A stretch of DNA of 12,816 nt, from assembly GCA_018224315.1 (NCBI GenBank), contig JAGTVF010000072.1, forward strand, positions 1 to 12,816, read 5' to 3'. Origin of the DNA: Desulfobacterales bacterium. Its GTDB lineage: Bacteria > Desulfobacterota > Desulfobacteria > Desulfobacterales > Desulfosalsimonadaceae. Shown in pieces: positions 1 through 6,562 of the stretch. A program made the translations under genes and the position numbers. Every line of letters begins with the position of its first letter. Within the stretch, counting starts at the first letter, position 1. The notes beneath the pieces are model-generated. The model was not told where the DNA came from and did not search any database. It saw only the letters and a list, made by a program, of their open reading frames with translations.

Positions 1-129
1 GCGGAAAAAATCGCAGTTCTCCACCAGATCCTGGTGCAGGCCATGAAGTGCAAGCAGACCGTGGACAGCAGCCATGTGGAAAAACTGCGCGACCTGGTGG
101 ACCGGTTTGAAACCCTGTATCTCAAATAG
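1..129 (+). CDS. C-terminal end of an unidentified protein (partial)
   Basis: Frame 1 is open from the window edge and ends at a TAG at 127-129, giving the last 42 residues of a protein whose start lies outside the window. The codons are strongly biased to G or C in the third position, as in the real genes nearby, so I read it as coding. The visible tail is charged and looks alpha-helical (for example HVEKLRDLVDRFETLYLK), with one Cys and no motif I can name. I do not recognise the family. Its last eight bases (TCAAATAG) are also the end of the convergent acnB gene, so there is no intergenic space at this junction. Confidence 0.65.
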   Translation, partial: AEKIAVLHQILVQAMKCKQTVDSSHVEKLRDLVDRFETLYLK

Positions 130-2608
130 CCCCAACCAGCCCGGCATCGGCCACACGGCTACTGTATTCGTCCGGATCCGGGATGCGTCCCAGGATGGCA
201 GACACGGCCGCCAGCTCGGCTGAGCCCAGATAGACCCGGCAGTGATTTCCCATGCGGTGGGGAAAGTTCCGGGTGGAGGTGGAGACCACCACCGCATTGT
301 CTGCCACCCGGGCCTGGTTGCCCATGCACAAAGAGCAGCCCGGCACTTCCATGCGGGCTCCGGCCCGGCCGTATGTGTAAAACCATCCCTGCTGCCGCAG
401 ATGCCGGGCGGCAAGGCGCGTGGGCGGGGCGATCCACAGGCGCACAGGCACGGCACCGCCGGCGTTTTCAAGGATTTTTCCGGCGTTTTCCAGCTGGGAA
501 ATGTCGGTCATGCACGAGCCGATAAACACCTCGTCCACGGGCGTGCCCGCAATTTGGGAAAGCCGGCGAACATCATCGGGGTCATTGGGGCAGGCAACAA
601 TGGGTTCGGTGATCCTGGACAGATCCACTTCCAGGTCAGCCGCGTATGGGGCGTCGGCGTCAGCGCGCAGCAGCTGGGGGTCGTTTAACCAGTCCTGCAT
701 TTTTTCCACGCGGGCCTCAATGGTTTTGCGGTCGCCGTAGCCCTCCCGGACCAGCTGGGTCAATATTTCAATATTCTGCTTAAGAAATTCAGCCACCGGC
801 TTTTCATCCAGGTCAATCACGGCGGCAGCAGCCGAGCGTTCAGCGGCCGCATTGGTGAGTTCATAGGCCGCGGTCACCGGCAGGTGGGACAAGCCTTCCA
901 TTTCCATGATCCGGCCGGAAAATATGTTTTTTTTGCCGGATTTTTCCACAGTGAGCAGGCCCTGTTCAATGGCCGCATAGGGCACGGCATTGACCAGATC
1001 CCGGATGGTGAGTCCTTGTGCCGGCTTTCCGGTAAAGCGCACCCGCACGGATTCGGGCATGTCTAAGGGCATAAACCCGATGGCCGCGGCAAAGGCCACC
1101 AGTCCGGAGCCGGCCGGAAAGCTCAGCCCCACGGGAAACCGGGTGTGGGAATCTCCGCCCGTGCCCACGGTGTCTGGCAGCAGCATGCGGTTTAACCACG
1201 AATGGATGATCCCGTCTCCCGGGTGCAGGGCCACGCCCCCGCGCTGCTTGATAAATGCATGCAGACTTTCCTGCATTTCAATATCCACGCTCCTGGGGTA
1301 GGCCGCGGTATGGCAGAAGGACTGCATCACCAGATCTGCGGAAAACTGCAGGCAGGCCAGCTCCTTTAGCTCATCGCGGGTCATGGGGCCGGTGGTGTCC
1401 TGGGAGCCCACGGTGGTCATTTCGGGCTCGCAGTACTGGCCCGGCCGCACGCCGTTTTCCCCGCAGGCCCGGCCCACCATTTTCTGGGCCAGGGTGTAGC
1501 CGCGGGGGCTTTTTTCGGGCTGCGCCGGCAGAAAAAAATTTTTCGAGGGCTCCAGGGCCAGGCGCTTTCGGGTTTTGTCTGTGAGGGTGCGGCCGATGAT
1601 CAGCGGGATGCGCCCGCCGGCCCGGACCTCATCTAAAATGGTGGCGGGCTTGAGAGTGAACTCCGCCACTGTTTTGCCGGTATCCGCGTTTTCAATCACC
1701 CCGTCATGGGGCCGAATGATAATCACATCGCCGTTTTCAATATTGGATACGTCGCATTCAACAGGCAGGGCCCCGGCGTCTTCCAGGGAGGTGAAAAAAA
1801 TCGGCGCGATCTTGCTGCCAATGACCACCCCGCCCCGGCGTTTGTTTGGCACATGGGCGATGTCGTCTCCGATGTGCCACAAAAGTGAGTTGGCAGCCGA
1901 CTTGCGTGATGACCCCGTGCCCACCACGTCGCCCACAAAGGCCAGGCGATGGCCTTTGTGTTTGAGCCGGGCAATGGTTTCCAGCGGCTGGTCAATGCGG
2001 TGCTTGAGCATGGCTGTGGCGTGCAGGGGGATATCCGGCCGGCTCCAGGCCTCTGATGCCGGGGAGAAATCGTCGGTGTTGATCTCGCCGTCCACCTTAA
2101 ATGCGGTCACCGTGATGGTTTCGGCCACATCCGGGGCGCGCAGAAACCACACGGCCTCAGCCCAGGCGTCAATGACCTGCCGGGCCTGGTTGTTGACTGC
2201 GGATTTTTCAACCACCTTTTCAAAGGCGTCAAAAACCAGGGTCGTGACGGCCAGGGCGTCTGCGGCCTTTGCGCACAGGCGCGGGTCATCGAGCAGTTCA
2301 ATTAAGGGATCAATGTTAAAGCCCCCGCCCATGGTGCCAAGCAGATACACGGCCTGTTCCGGGGGCACCACCGGCGAGGATTTTTCTCCCCGGGCCAGGG
2401 CGGCCAGAAAATCGGCCTTGATTTTGGCGGCTTCATCGACTCCGGCCGGCACCCGGTGGGTGATCAGGTCATGGAGAAACCGGGGGTCGGTATCTGCCGG
2501 GTTCTGCAAAAGTTCGGTCAAAGCCGCTGTCTGCTTTGCATTGAGCGGCTTTGGTGGTATTCCCAGGGCATTTCGCTCTTTTTGATGGGCCAGATAGTCT
2601 TTTAGCAT
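122..2608 (-). CDS. acnB: Aconitate hydratase B (bifunctional aconitase / 2-methylisocitrate dehydratase)
   Basis: Cytoplasmic [4Fe-4S] enzyme that interconverts citrate and isocitrate through cis-aconitate; B-type enzymes also hydrate 2-methyl-cis-aconitate. The protein has 828 residues against 865 in E. coli. The B-type order is visible: an N-terminal HEAT-like helical region (about 1-155), then the swivel domain (about 160-380, with GTGSSRKSAANS at 231-242), then the catalytic domains (about 390-828, with GGDSHTR at 484-490). The cluster ligands are in FIGSCMTD (C699) and PGCSLCMGN (C758, C761), a constant offset of 11 from E. coli C710/C769/C772, so the active site appears intact. The ATG at 2606-2608 has only a weak purine-rich leader. 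It lies 37 bases after the stop of the FadH-like gene on the same strand, so co-transcription is likely. Its 3' end overlaps a convergent gene by 8 bases. Confidence 0.97.
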   Translation of the reverse strand: MLKDYLAHQKERNALGIPPKPLNAKQTAALTELLQNPADTDPRFLHDLITHRVPAGVDEAAKIKADFLAALARGEKSSPVVPPEQAVYLLGTMGGGFNIDPLIELLDDPRLCAKAADALAVTTLVFDAFEKVVEKSAVNNQARQVIDAWAEAVWFLRAPDVAETITVTAFKVDGEINTDDFSPASEAWSRPDIPLHATAMLKHRIDQPLETIARLKHKGHRLAFVGDVVGTGSSRKSAANSLLWHIGDDIAHVPNKRRGGVVIGSKIAPIFFTSLEDAGALPVECDVSNIENGDVIIIRPHDGVIENADTGKTVAEFTLKPATILDEVRAGGRIPLIIGRTLTDKTRKRLALEPSKNFFLPAQPEKSPRGYTLAQKMVGRACGENGVRPGQYCEPEMTTVGSQDTTGPMTRDELKELACLQFSADLVMQSFCHTAAYPRSVDIEMQESLHAFIKQRGGVALHPGDGIIHSWLNRMLLPDTVGTGGDSHTRFPVGLSFPAGSGLVAFAAAIGFMPLDMPESVRVRFTGKPAQGLTIRDLVNAVPYAAIEQGLLTVEKSGKKNIFSGRIMEMEGLSHLPVTAAYELTNAAAERSAAAAVIDLDEKPVAEFLKQNIEILTQLVREGYGDRKTIEARVEKMQDWLNDPQLLRADADAPYAADLEVDLSRITEPIVACPNDPDDVRRLSQIAGTPVDEVFIGSCMTDISQLENAGKILENAGGAVPVRLWIAPPTRLAARHLRQQGWFYTYGRAGARMEVPGCSLCMGNQARVADNAVVVSTSTRNFPHRMGNHCRVYLGSAELAAVSAILGRIPDPDEYSSRVADAGLVGAI

Positions 2609-2645
2609 TCTTTTTTCGTTTTCCGTATGTTGTCATTTGTTCAAT

Positions 2646-4658
2646 TTATTCAATGCTGCTGCCTGCGGCATATCCCTTGTGCACGGCGTCAAAGGCCATG
2701 CCGATGTTTTCGGCATCCCCGGCAATGCGAAAGGCAATGCCCATCTCCCTGAGCCGGTCTGCCAGGGCGTTGTCCGGCCGGGCGCCGACGCAGAGCACAA
2801 CCGTGTCTGCGGAAATCTCCGTGGCCTGGCCTTCCTGCTGCTCCACCCGGATGCCGGTCTTGGTGATCTCCAGGGCCCGGGTGGCGGTCATGGGCTGGAT
2901 GCCGAACCTGGAAACATCCTGCATCATTCCCCAACGCGTGGTTTTGCCGAAATCCTTGCCGATTTTGTCCATCATTTCAATGAGGGTGACTTCCTTGGTG
3001 CCCTTGACACAGTATTGGTATAGGGTGTCAGGATCTTCAGCCCGGTTGATGAGCAGAAATTTCAGGGTTTCGCCGTCCAAAGTACCCTTTTCCGCCAGAA
3101 ACAGGGCGGTTTCCACACCCACGGCGCCGCCGCCGACCACCACAACGCGTTTTCCCGTATAGATCTTGCCGGCCAGCACATCCCAGGCCTGCACCACGTG
3201 GCCCAGTTCCACGCCGGCAATGGGCGGGGTCATGGGTTCGGCACCGGTGGCCAGCACCACATGATCCGGTTTCTGCTGCTCAAGCAAAGCCTTGTCCACG
3301 GCCGTGTCTAAGTGTACATCGATGTTGCGGCACCGGATCTGCTGCTCCAGGTCCCTTGCCAGCTGGGCGAACTCGTCTCTGCCCGGAGGTGCGGCTGCCA
3401 GGTAGAGCTGGCCGCCCAGGCGGCCAGATTTTTCATACAATGCCACCAAATGGCCCCGGTCTGCCGCGGCAATGGCTGCGTTCATGCCCGCGGCCCCGCC
3501 GCCGATGACCATGACCTTTTTGGGCTTGTCTGCGGGTTTGGCTGCGGCTTCATGCTCATGGCCGGCCAGGGGGTTGCACAGGCATTCCACGTGCTTTAAC
3601 TGAAACAGGTTGTCAAAACAGCCCTGGGCGCAGGCCACGCAGTGAACGATCTGGTTTTCCTTTCCCTGTCTGGCTTTCTGCGGCAGGTATGGATCGGCGA
3701 TCAGGCTGCGGCCCATGGCCACCATGTCGCACATGCCGTCTGCAATCATGTCCCTTGCCGTGTGCGGATCGTTGATGCGGTGGCTGGCAATCACGGGCAC
3801 GTCCACGGCCTCCTTGATGCCCCGGGAAAGATAGGCAAACGCCCCCCTGGGTACGGCCGTGGTGATCTGGGGCACCCGGGCTTCGTGCCAGCCCACGTTG
3901 ATGCACAGGGCGTCGACCCCGGCCCGGGTGACCAGGGCCTTTGCATATTCGCGCAGCTCGTCTCTGCCCTGGCCTTCGGGCATGAAGTCATTGCCGTTCA
4001 TGCGCACGATTACGGGAAAATCCGGGCCCACCTGTCTGCGGATGGCGCGCATTACCTCAATGCCAAACCGGATACGGTTTTCAAAACTGCCGCCGTATTC
4101 ATCTTCGCGCTTGTTGGTCAAAGGCGAGAGAAATTCGCTGATGAGATAGCCTGTTCCGTGAAGTACCTCCACGGCGTCAAATCCGGCTTCTTTGACCCGC
4201 CTGGCGGCCTGGGTGAAATTGTCGACGATTTGGCCGATCTCAGGGATTTCAAGGGCGCGCGGGGTTTCCCGGGTCATCCGGGAGGCCACTGCAGACGGGG
4301 CCACCGGCTGCTGGCCGTTTAGGAAAAACGACATGTTATAGCGGCCTGCGTGGTTGAGCTGCACTGCGCTTTTGGCCCCGTTTTTCTTGATCACATCAGA
4401 AAGCTTGGCCAGCCCGGGCACGAATTCGTCCTTGTGGGCCCCGATGTTTAAAGAGTTTCCGGATAGTTCGTCCACAGTGGCGTAGCCCACGCAGATCATG
4501 CCGGCCCCGCCTTTGGCGCGCTGCCGGTAAAACGCCAGGATTTGCTCGGTTACCTGGAAATTGTCGGCCATGCCCAGGTGCATGGCCGGAAGATAGATCC
4601 GGTTGTCCACCTGCATGCTGTTGATGGAAATCGGATTAAACAGCGGGTCCTGTATCAT
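2646..4658 (-). CDS. 2,4-dienoyl-CoA reductase-type NAD(P)H:flavin oxidoreductase (FadH / old yellow enzyme family)
   Basis: Predicted FMN, FAD and 4Fe-4S enzyme that reduces 2,4-dienoyl-CoA (or a related enoate) with NAD(P)H during breakdown of unsaturated acyl-CoA. It has 670 residues from the chosen start, close to E. coli FadH. Domains in order: FMN-binding TIM barrel (about 1-335), with GYLISEFLSP (Tyr171) and GWHEARVPQ (His258) matching the FadH catalytic Tyr and His motifs; a cluster motif C340-x2-C343-x3-C347-x11-C359; an FAD-binding GGGAAG motif near 384-391; and a second dinucleotide fold, VVVVGGGAVG, near 505-514. The start chosen is the ATG at 4656-4658 because AAAGGGGG lies just upstream. 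A TTG six codons earlier would place that ribosome site inside the gene. It is 73 bases downstream of the tetR stop and 37 bases before acnB. The fold is secure; the exact substrate is inferred, and a 2-enoate reductase role is the main alternative. Confidence 0.9.
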   Translation of the reverse strand: MIQDPLFNPISINSMQVDNRIYLPAMHLGMADNFQVTEQILAFYRQRAKGGAGMICVGYATVDELSGNSLNIGAHKDEFVPGLAKLSDVIKKNGAKSAVQLNHAGRYNMSFFLNGQQPVAPSAVASRMTRETPRALEIPEIGQIVDNFTQAARRVKEAGFDAVEVLHGTGYLISEFLSPLTNKREDEYGGSFENRIRFGIEVMRAIRRQVGPDFPVIVRMNGNDFMPEGQGRDELREYAKALVTRAGVDALCINVGWHEARVPQITTAVPRGAFAYLSRGIKEAVDVPVIASHRINDPHTARDMIADGMCDMVAMGRSLIADPYLPQKARQGKENQIVHCVACAQGCFDNLFQLKHVECLCNPLAGHEHEAAAKPADKPKKVMVIGGGAAGMNAAIAAADRGHLVALYEKSGRLGGQLYLAAAPPGRDEFAQLARDLEQQIRCRNIDVHLDTAVDKALLEQQKPDHVVLATGAEPMTPPIAGVELGHVVQAWDVLAGKIYTGKRVVVVGGGAVGVETALFLAEKGTLDGETLKFLLINRAEDPDTLYQYCVKGTKEVTLIEMMDKIGKDFGKTTRWGMMQDVSRFGIQPMTATRALEITKTGIRVEQQEGQATEISADTVVLCVGARPDNALADRLREMGIAFRIAGDAENIGMAFDAVHKGYAAGSSIE

Positions 4659-4662
4659 TGTT

Positions 4663-4670
4663 CCCCCTTT
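4663..4670 (-). promoter_or_regulatory. Shine-Dalgarno site that sets the start of the FadH-like gene
   Basis: Read on the minus strand, AAAGGGGG precedes the ATG at 4656-4658, with four bases between its end and the ATG. It decides against the upstream TTG at 4674-4676. Confidence 0.7.
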
Positions 4671-4731
4671 GGTCAATATTGAATTTAAAAAAATAAAAAT
4701 TTCTTATTCCTGTGGCTGCAGTCAAGGCAGT

Positions 4732-5346
4732 TTACCTTTCCCTTTGCCGGATGTCTGCGATCAGGGCCTCAATGTGATCAACGGCATCTGTCACAAAAGC
4801 GTCCCGGCCTGTCACCCGGGCCAAAATGCCCCCGCCTTCAAACAGCGACAAAATCAGCCCGGCGGTTCGCTGGGCATCGGTCTGCGGCCGGATCTCCCCG
4901 GTTTCGATGCCCCGGCAGATCAGCTCGGCCAGGCGGTTTTTGAGTGCATCAATGGTTTGGGCCACGCGCCGGCAAAGGGCCGGGTGCGTGTCATCTGCCT
5001 CGGTGGCTGTGTTGACGATGGGACATCCCCCGTAGGCGCAGGTATGGGCGTAGAGCTTGCGAAACACGGCCGGACAGGCCGCGAGTTTTTCCCCCGGGCT
5101 GGCGGCCCGGGCCAGTTCCCGGGAAAAAATCCGGTTCAAGGATTCGGCGTGATAGTCATAGACCGCCAGTACCAGCTCGTCCTTGTCTTTGAAATTGCCG
5201 TAAATACCGCCCTTGGTCAGACCGGTGGCAGCGGTGAGCTCGGCAATAGAAGTTCCCGCAGCCCCCTTTTTGTTGATCAGGGGGGCGGCTTTTTCAATGA
5301 TGCGGCGCCGGGTGCGCCCGGATTTGCCATACCTGTTGGGTTCCAT
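4732..5346 (-). CDS. TetR/AcrR-family transcriptional regulator
   Basis: A 204-residue protein of normal TetR length. The N-terminal DNA-binding region contains the family pattern: RRRIIEKAAPLINKKG (helix 1), then TSIAELTAATGLTKGGIYGNF (about 32-52), the helix-turn-helix ending in the typical Y-x-NF/YxHF-like segment. The C-terminal half is helical and carries GGCPIVNTATEADD (about 106-119), a stretch I have seen in a subset of TetR proteins but cannot tie to a ligand. The gene is first in a same-strand block with the FadH-like reductase and acnB, so an acyl-CoA or fatty-acid-related ligand is a reasonable guess but unproven. A perfect 14-bp palindrome sits 13 bases upstream of the ATG, which points to autoregulation. 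GGGG lies only one base before the ATG, an unusually tight spacing. No better in-frame start is evident. Confidence 0.93.
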   Translation of the reverse strand: MEPNRYGKSGRTRRRIIEKAAPLINKKGAAGTSIAELTAATGLTKGGIYGNFKDKDELVLAVYDYHAESLNRIFSRELARAASPGEKLAACPAVFRKLYAHTCAYGGCPIVNTATEADDTHPALCRRVAQTIDALKNRLAELICRGIETGEIRPQTDAQRTAGLILSLFEGGGILARVTGRDAFVTDAVDHIEALIADIRQRER

Positions 5347-5356
5347 GCCCCTTTTA

Positions 5357-5383
5357 CTAATACCGATCGGTATATTTTGTCAA
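5357..5383 (-). promoter_or_regulatory. Candidate sigma-70 promoter of the tetR-type gene
   Basis: On the minus strand TTGACA (5378-5383, a perfect -35 match) is followed after 15 bases by TATTAG (5357-5362, four of six -10 matches). The spacer is short and holds most of the palindrome. Transcription would start about four bases before the ATG at 5344-5346, which implies an almost leaderless message. Confidence 0.5.
5360..5373. promoter_or_regulatory. Palindromic operator, probably for the adjacent TetR-family regulator
   Basis: ATACCGATCGGTAT is a perfect 14-bp palindrome. ACCG...CGGT half-sites are common in TetR-family operators. It lies between the candidate -35 and -10 elements of the regulator's own promoter and overlaps the -10, the expected position for an autorepressor. 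I did not see a second copy in the window, including in the 73 bases ahead of the FadH-like gene. Confidence 0.7.
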
Positions 5384-5428
5384 TGCGCAATCCGGTTCTT
5401 TGCTTCAGCAGGGGCTTTTTTCCGGGGC

Positions 5429-5461
5429 GGGAATGTGATAATAAGGTTTCATTCACATCCC
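5429..5461. promoter_or_regulatory. Inverted repeat overlapping a candidate extended -10 promoter upstream of cobO
   Basis: The left arm GGGAATGTGA (5429-5438) is complementary to TCACATCCC (5453-5461) with one extra A. The core is ATGTGA, 14 bases, TCACAT. Inside the left half, TGTGATAAT (5434-5442) resembles an extended -10 element (TGn plus GATAAT), although no good -35 accompanies it. A transcript starting near 5449 would not contain the left arm, so a DNA operator is more likely than an RNA hairpin. No T-tract follows the right arm, so it is not a terminator. The binding protein is unknown. Confidence 0.4.
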
Positions 5462-5500
5462 GGACCAATACATGACAGGGGGTGCGGAAAATACTGCGGT

Positions 5501-5509
5501 AAAAGGAGG
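5501..5509 (+). promoter_or_regulatory. Strong Shine-Dalgarno site supporting the TTG start of cobO
   Basis: AAAAGGAGG ends five bases before the TTG at 5515-5517. No ATG or GTG lies at a suitable distance in this frame, so the TTG start is well supported. Confidence 0.8.
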
Positions 5510-5514
5510 CGTTT

Positions 5515-6033
5515 TTGGAAAAAGGATATATCCAGGTTTATACCGGCAACGGCAAGGGAAAGACCACTGCGGCCCTGGGCCTGGCCCTGCGTGCGGCCGG
5601 CGCCGGGTTAAGGGTTTATATCGCCCAGTTTATGAAAAAGGGCCGCTACAGTGAAATCAGGGCACTGGCACTGCTGTCTGACCATATTAGCGTGGAACAG
5701 TTCGGAACGGGCCGTTTTATCCGTCGCAAACCGGCTCCGGAGGATCTTGAGGCCGCCCGAAATGGACTGGCTGCGGCCAGGCAGGCCATGCTTTCCGGTG
5801 ACTACGACATGGTGGTGCTCGAAGAGGCCAATGTGGCCTATGAAAGCGGCGTTGTTTCTGAACCGGATCTCATGGATTTTATTGCTGCCAAACCCGACGG
5901 GGTGGAACTGGTGTTCACCGGCCGGGGCGGGGCCCCGGCAGTTTTGGACCGGGCTGATCTGATTACTGAAATGAAGCCGGTGCGCCATTATTTTGAGCAG
6001 GGCGTGGATGCGCGCATTGGAATTGAGAGCTGA
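5515..6033 (+). CDS. cobO: Cob(I)alamin adenosyltransferase (CobO/CobA/BtuR type)
   Basis: Transfers the 5'-deoxyadenosyl group from ATP to cob(I)alamin or cobyrinic acid a,c-diamide, in coenzyme B12 synthesis or salvage; cytoplasmic. The 172-residue protein is a little shorter than E. coli BtuR (196), mainly at the N-terminus. The P-loop GNGKGKTT is at residues 11-18, the Walker B-like DMVVLEEANVA at 98-108, the FTGRGGAP segment near 134-141, and the family-typical tail YFEQGVDARIGIE at 159-171. The start is TTG with a near-ideal ribosome site. cobU follows after four bases, so the two are almost certainly co-transcribed. The family is clear and distinct from the unrelated PduO and EutT adenosyltransferases, which lack this P-loop arrangement. 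Confidence 0.95.
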   Translation: MEKGYIQVYTGNGKGKTTAALGLALRAAGAGLRVYIAQFMKKGRYSEIRALALLSDHISVEQFGTGRFIRRKPAPEDLEAARNGLAAARQAMLSGDYDMVVLEEANVAYESGVVSEPDLMDFIAAKPDGVELVFTGRGGAPAVLDRADLITEMKPVRHYFEQGVDARIGIES

Positions 6034-6037
6034 GTGA

Positions 6038-6562
6038 ATGGACAAAAGAGAAGTGCATCTCGTGCTCGGCGGCTGCAGAAGCGGCAAAAGCAGCCATGCC
6101 CTGGCCCTGGCCGGTGCCCGGACAGGAGAAAAAAACATTTTTGTGGCCACGTGCATGCCCGCAGACGATGAAATGCAGGCCCGGGTGGTGCGCCATCAGC
6201 AGGAGCGAGACCCCCAATGGCAGACCGTGGAGGAGCCTCTGGAACTGGCCCGGGTGATCCGGGAATACGGGGGCGCGGACGTTATCCTGGTGGACTGCCT
6301 TACCCTCTGGATTTCAAACCTCATGGCCGGTCATAAGGACGATGACAAGGTGATGGAACAGGTGCGGGATCTGGGCTGTGCCTTAGATGATGCCGCATGC
6401 CCGGTGTTTTTGGTTTCAAACGAGGTGGGCGCCGGTATTGTGCCGGAAAATGCCATGGCCCGGCGGTTTCGGGATCTGGCCGGATTTGTCAACCAGCATG
6501 CGGCCCAATGCGCACGGCATGTGACATGGATGGTGGCCGGAATCGCCGTGGAAATCAAATAG
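6038..6562 (+). CDS. cobU: Bifunctional adenosylcobinamide kinase / adenosylcobinamide-phosphate guanylyltransferase
   Basis: Phosphorylates adenosylcobinamide and then transfers GMP to form adenosylcobinamide-GDP, the substrate for joining the lower ligand in the late B12 pathway. It has 174 residues against about 181 in Salmonella CobU. The P-loop GGCRSGKSS is at 11-19. RHQQERDP (His53) is in the region where CobU carries its guanylylated histidine. VILVDCLTLWISNLM is the Walker B-like segment, and VSNEVGAGIVPEN followed by ARRFRDLAGFVNQ is the characteristic C-terminal signature. It starts four bases after the cobO stop with only a weak GAG-type ribosome site, suggesting translational coupling. 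Its stop overlaps the convergent NRDE gene by eight bases. No other cobalamin assembly gene lies in the window. Confidence 0.95.
   Translation: MDKREVHLVLGGCRSGKSSHALALAGARTGEKNIFVATCMPADDEMQARVVRHQQERDPQWQTVEEPLELARVIREYGGADVILVDCLTLWISNLMAGHKDDDKVMEQVRDLGCALDDAACPVFLVSNEVGAGIVPENAMARRFRDLAGFVNQHAAQCARHVTWMVAGIAVEIK

Larger units (their letters stand above)
5347..5514. other. Divergent regulatory region between the tetR-type gene and cobO
   Basis: These 168 bases hold the TetR palindrome and promoter on the left, an imperfect inverted repeat around a candidate cobO promoter in the middle, and a strong Shine-Dalgarno at the right end. I looked for the conserved core and B12 box of a cobalamin riboswitch and did not find one. 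There is no convincing small gene. Confidence 0.6.

Noticed and set aside
1575..2585. Long plus-strand open frame (336 codons) opposite acnB
   Set aside because: It is antisense to an intact aconitase B, has low-complexity Ser/Arg/Ala-rich content and no recognisable motif; a typical shadow in GC-rich DNA.
3642..4322. Plus-strand open frame (226 codons) opposite the FadH-like gene
   Set aside because: Antisense to conserved catalytic motifs, with Gly/His/Val-rich composition typical of a shadow frame.
4659..4676. Six-codon TTG-initiated extension of the FadH-like gene
   Set aside because: It would place the AAAGGGGG ribosome site inside the coding region; the ATG at 4656-4658 is properly spaced from that site.
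4673..4682. Perfect 10-bp palindrome TCAATATTGA ahead of the FadH-like gene
   Set aside because: It is short, AT-rich and unlike the TetR palindrome; palindromes of this length occur by chance, and no promoter elements support it.
5347..5514. Possible cobalamin riboswitch upstream of cobO
   Set aside because: I could not find the conserved core or B12 box, and the region available is short once the tetR operator is excluded.
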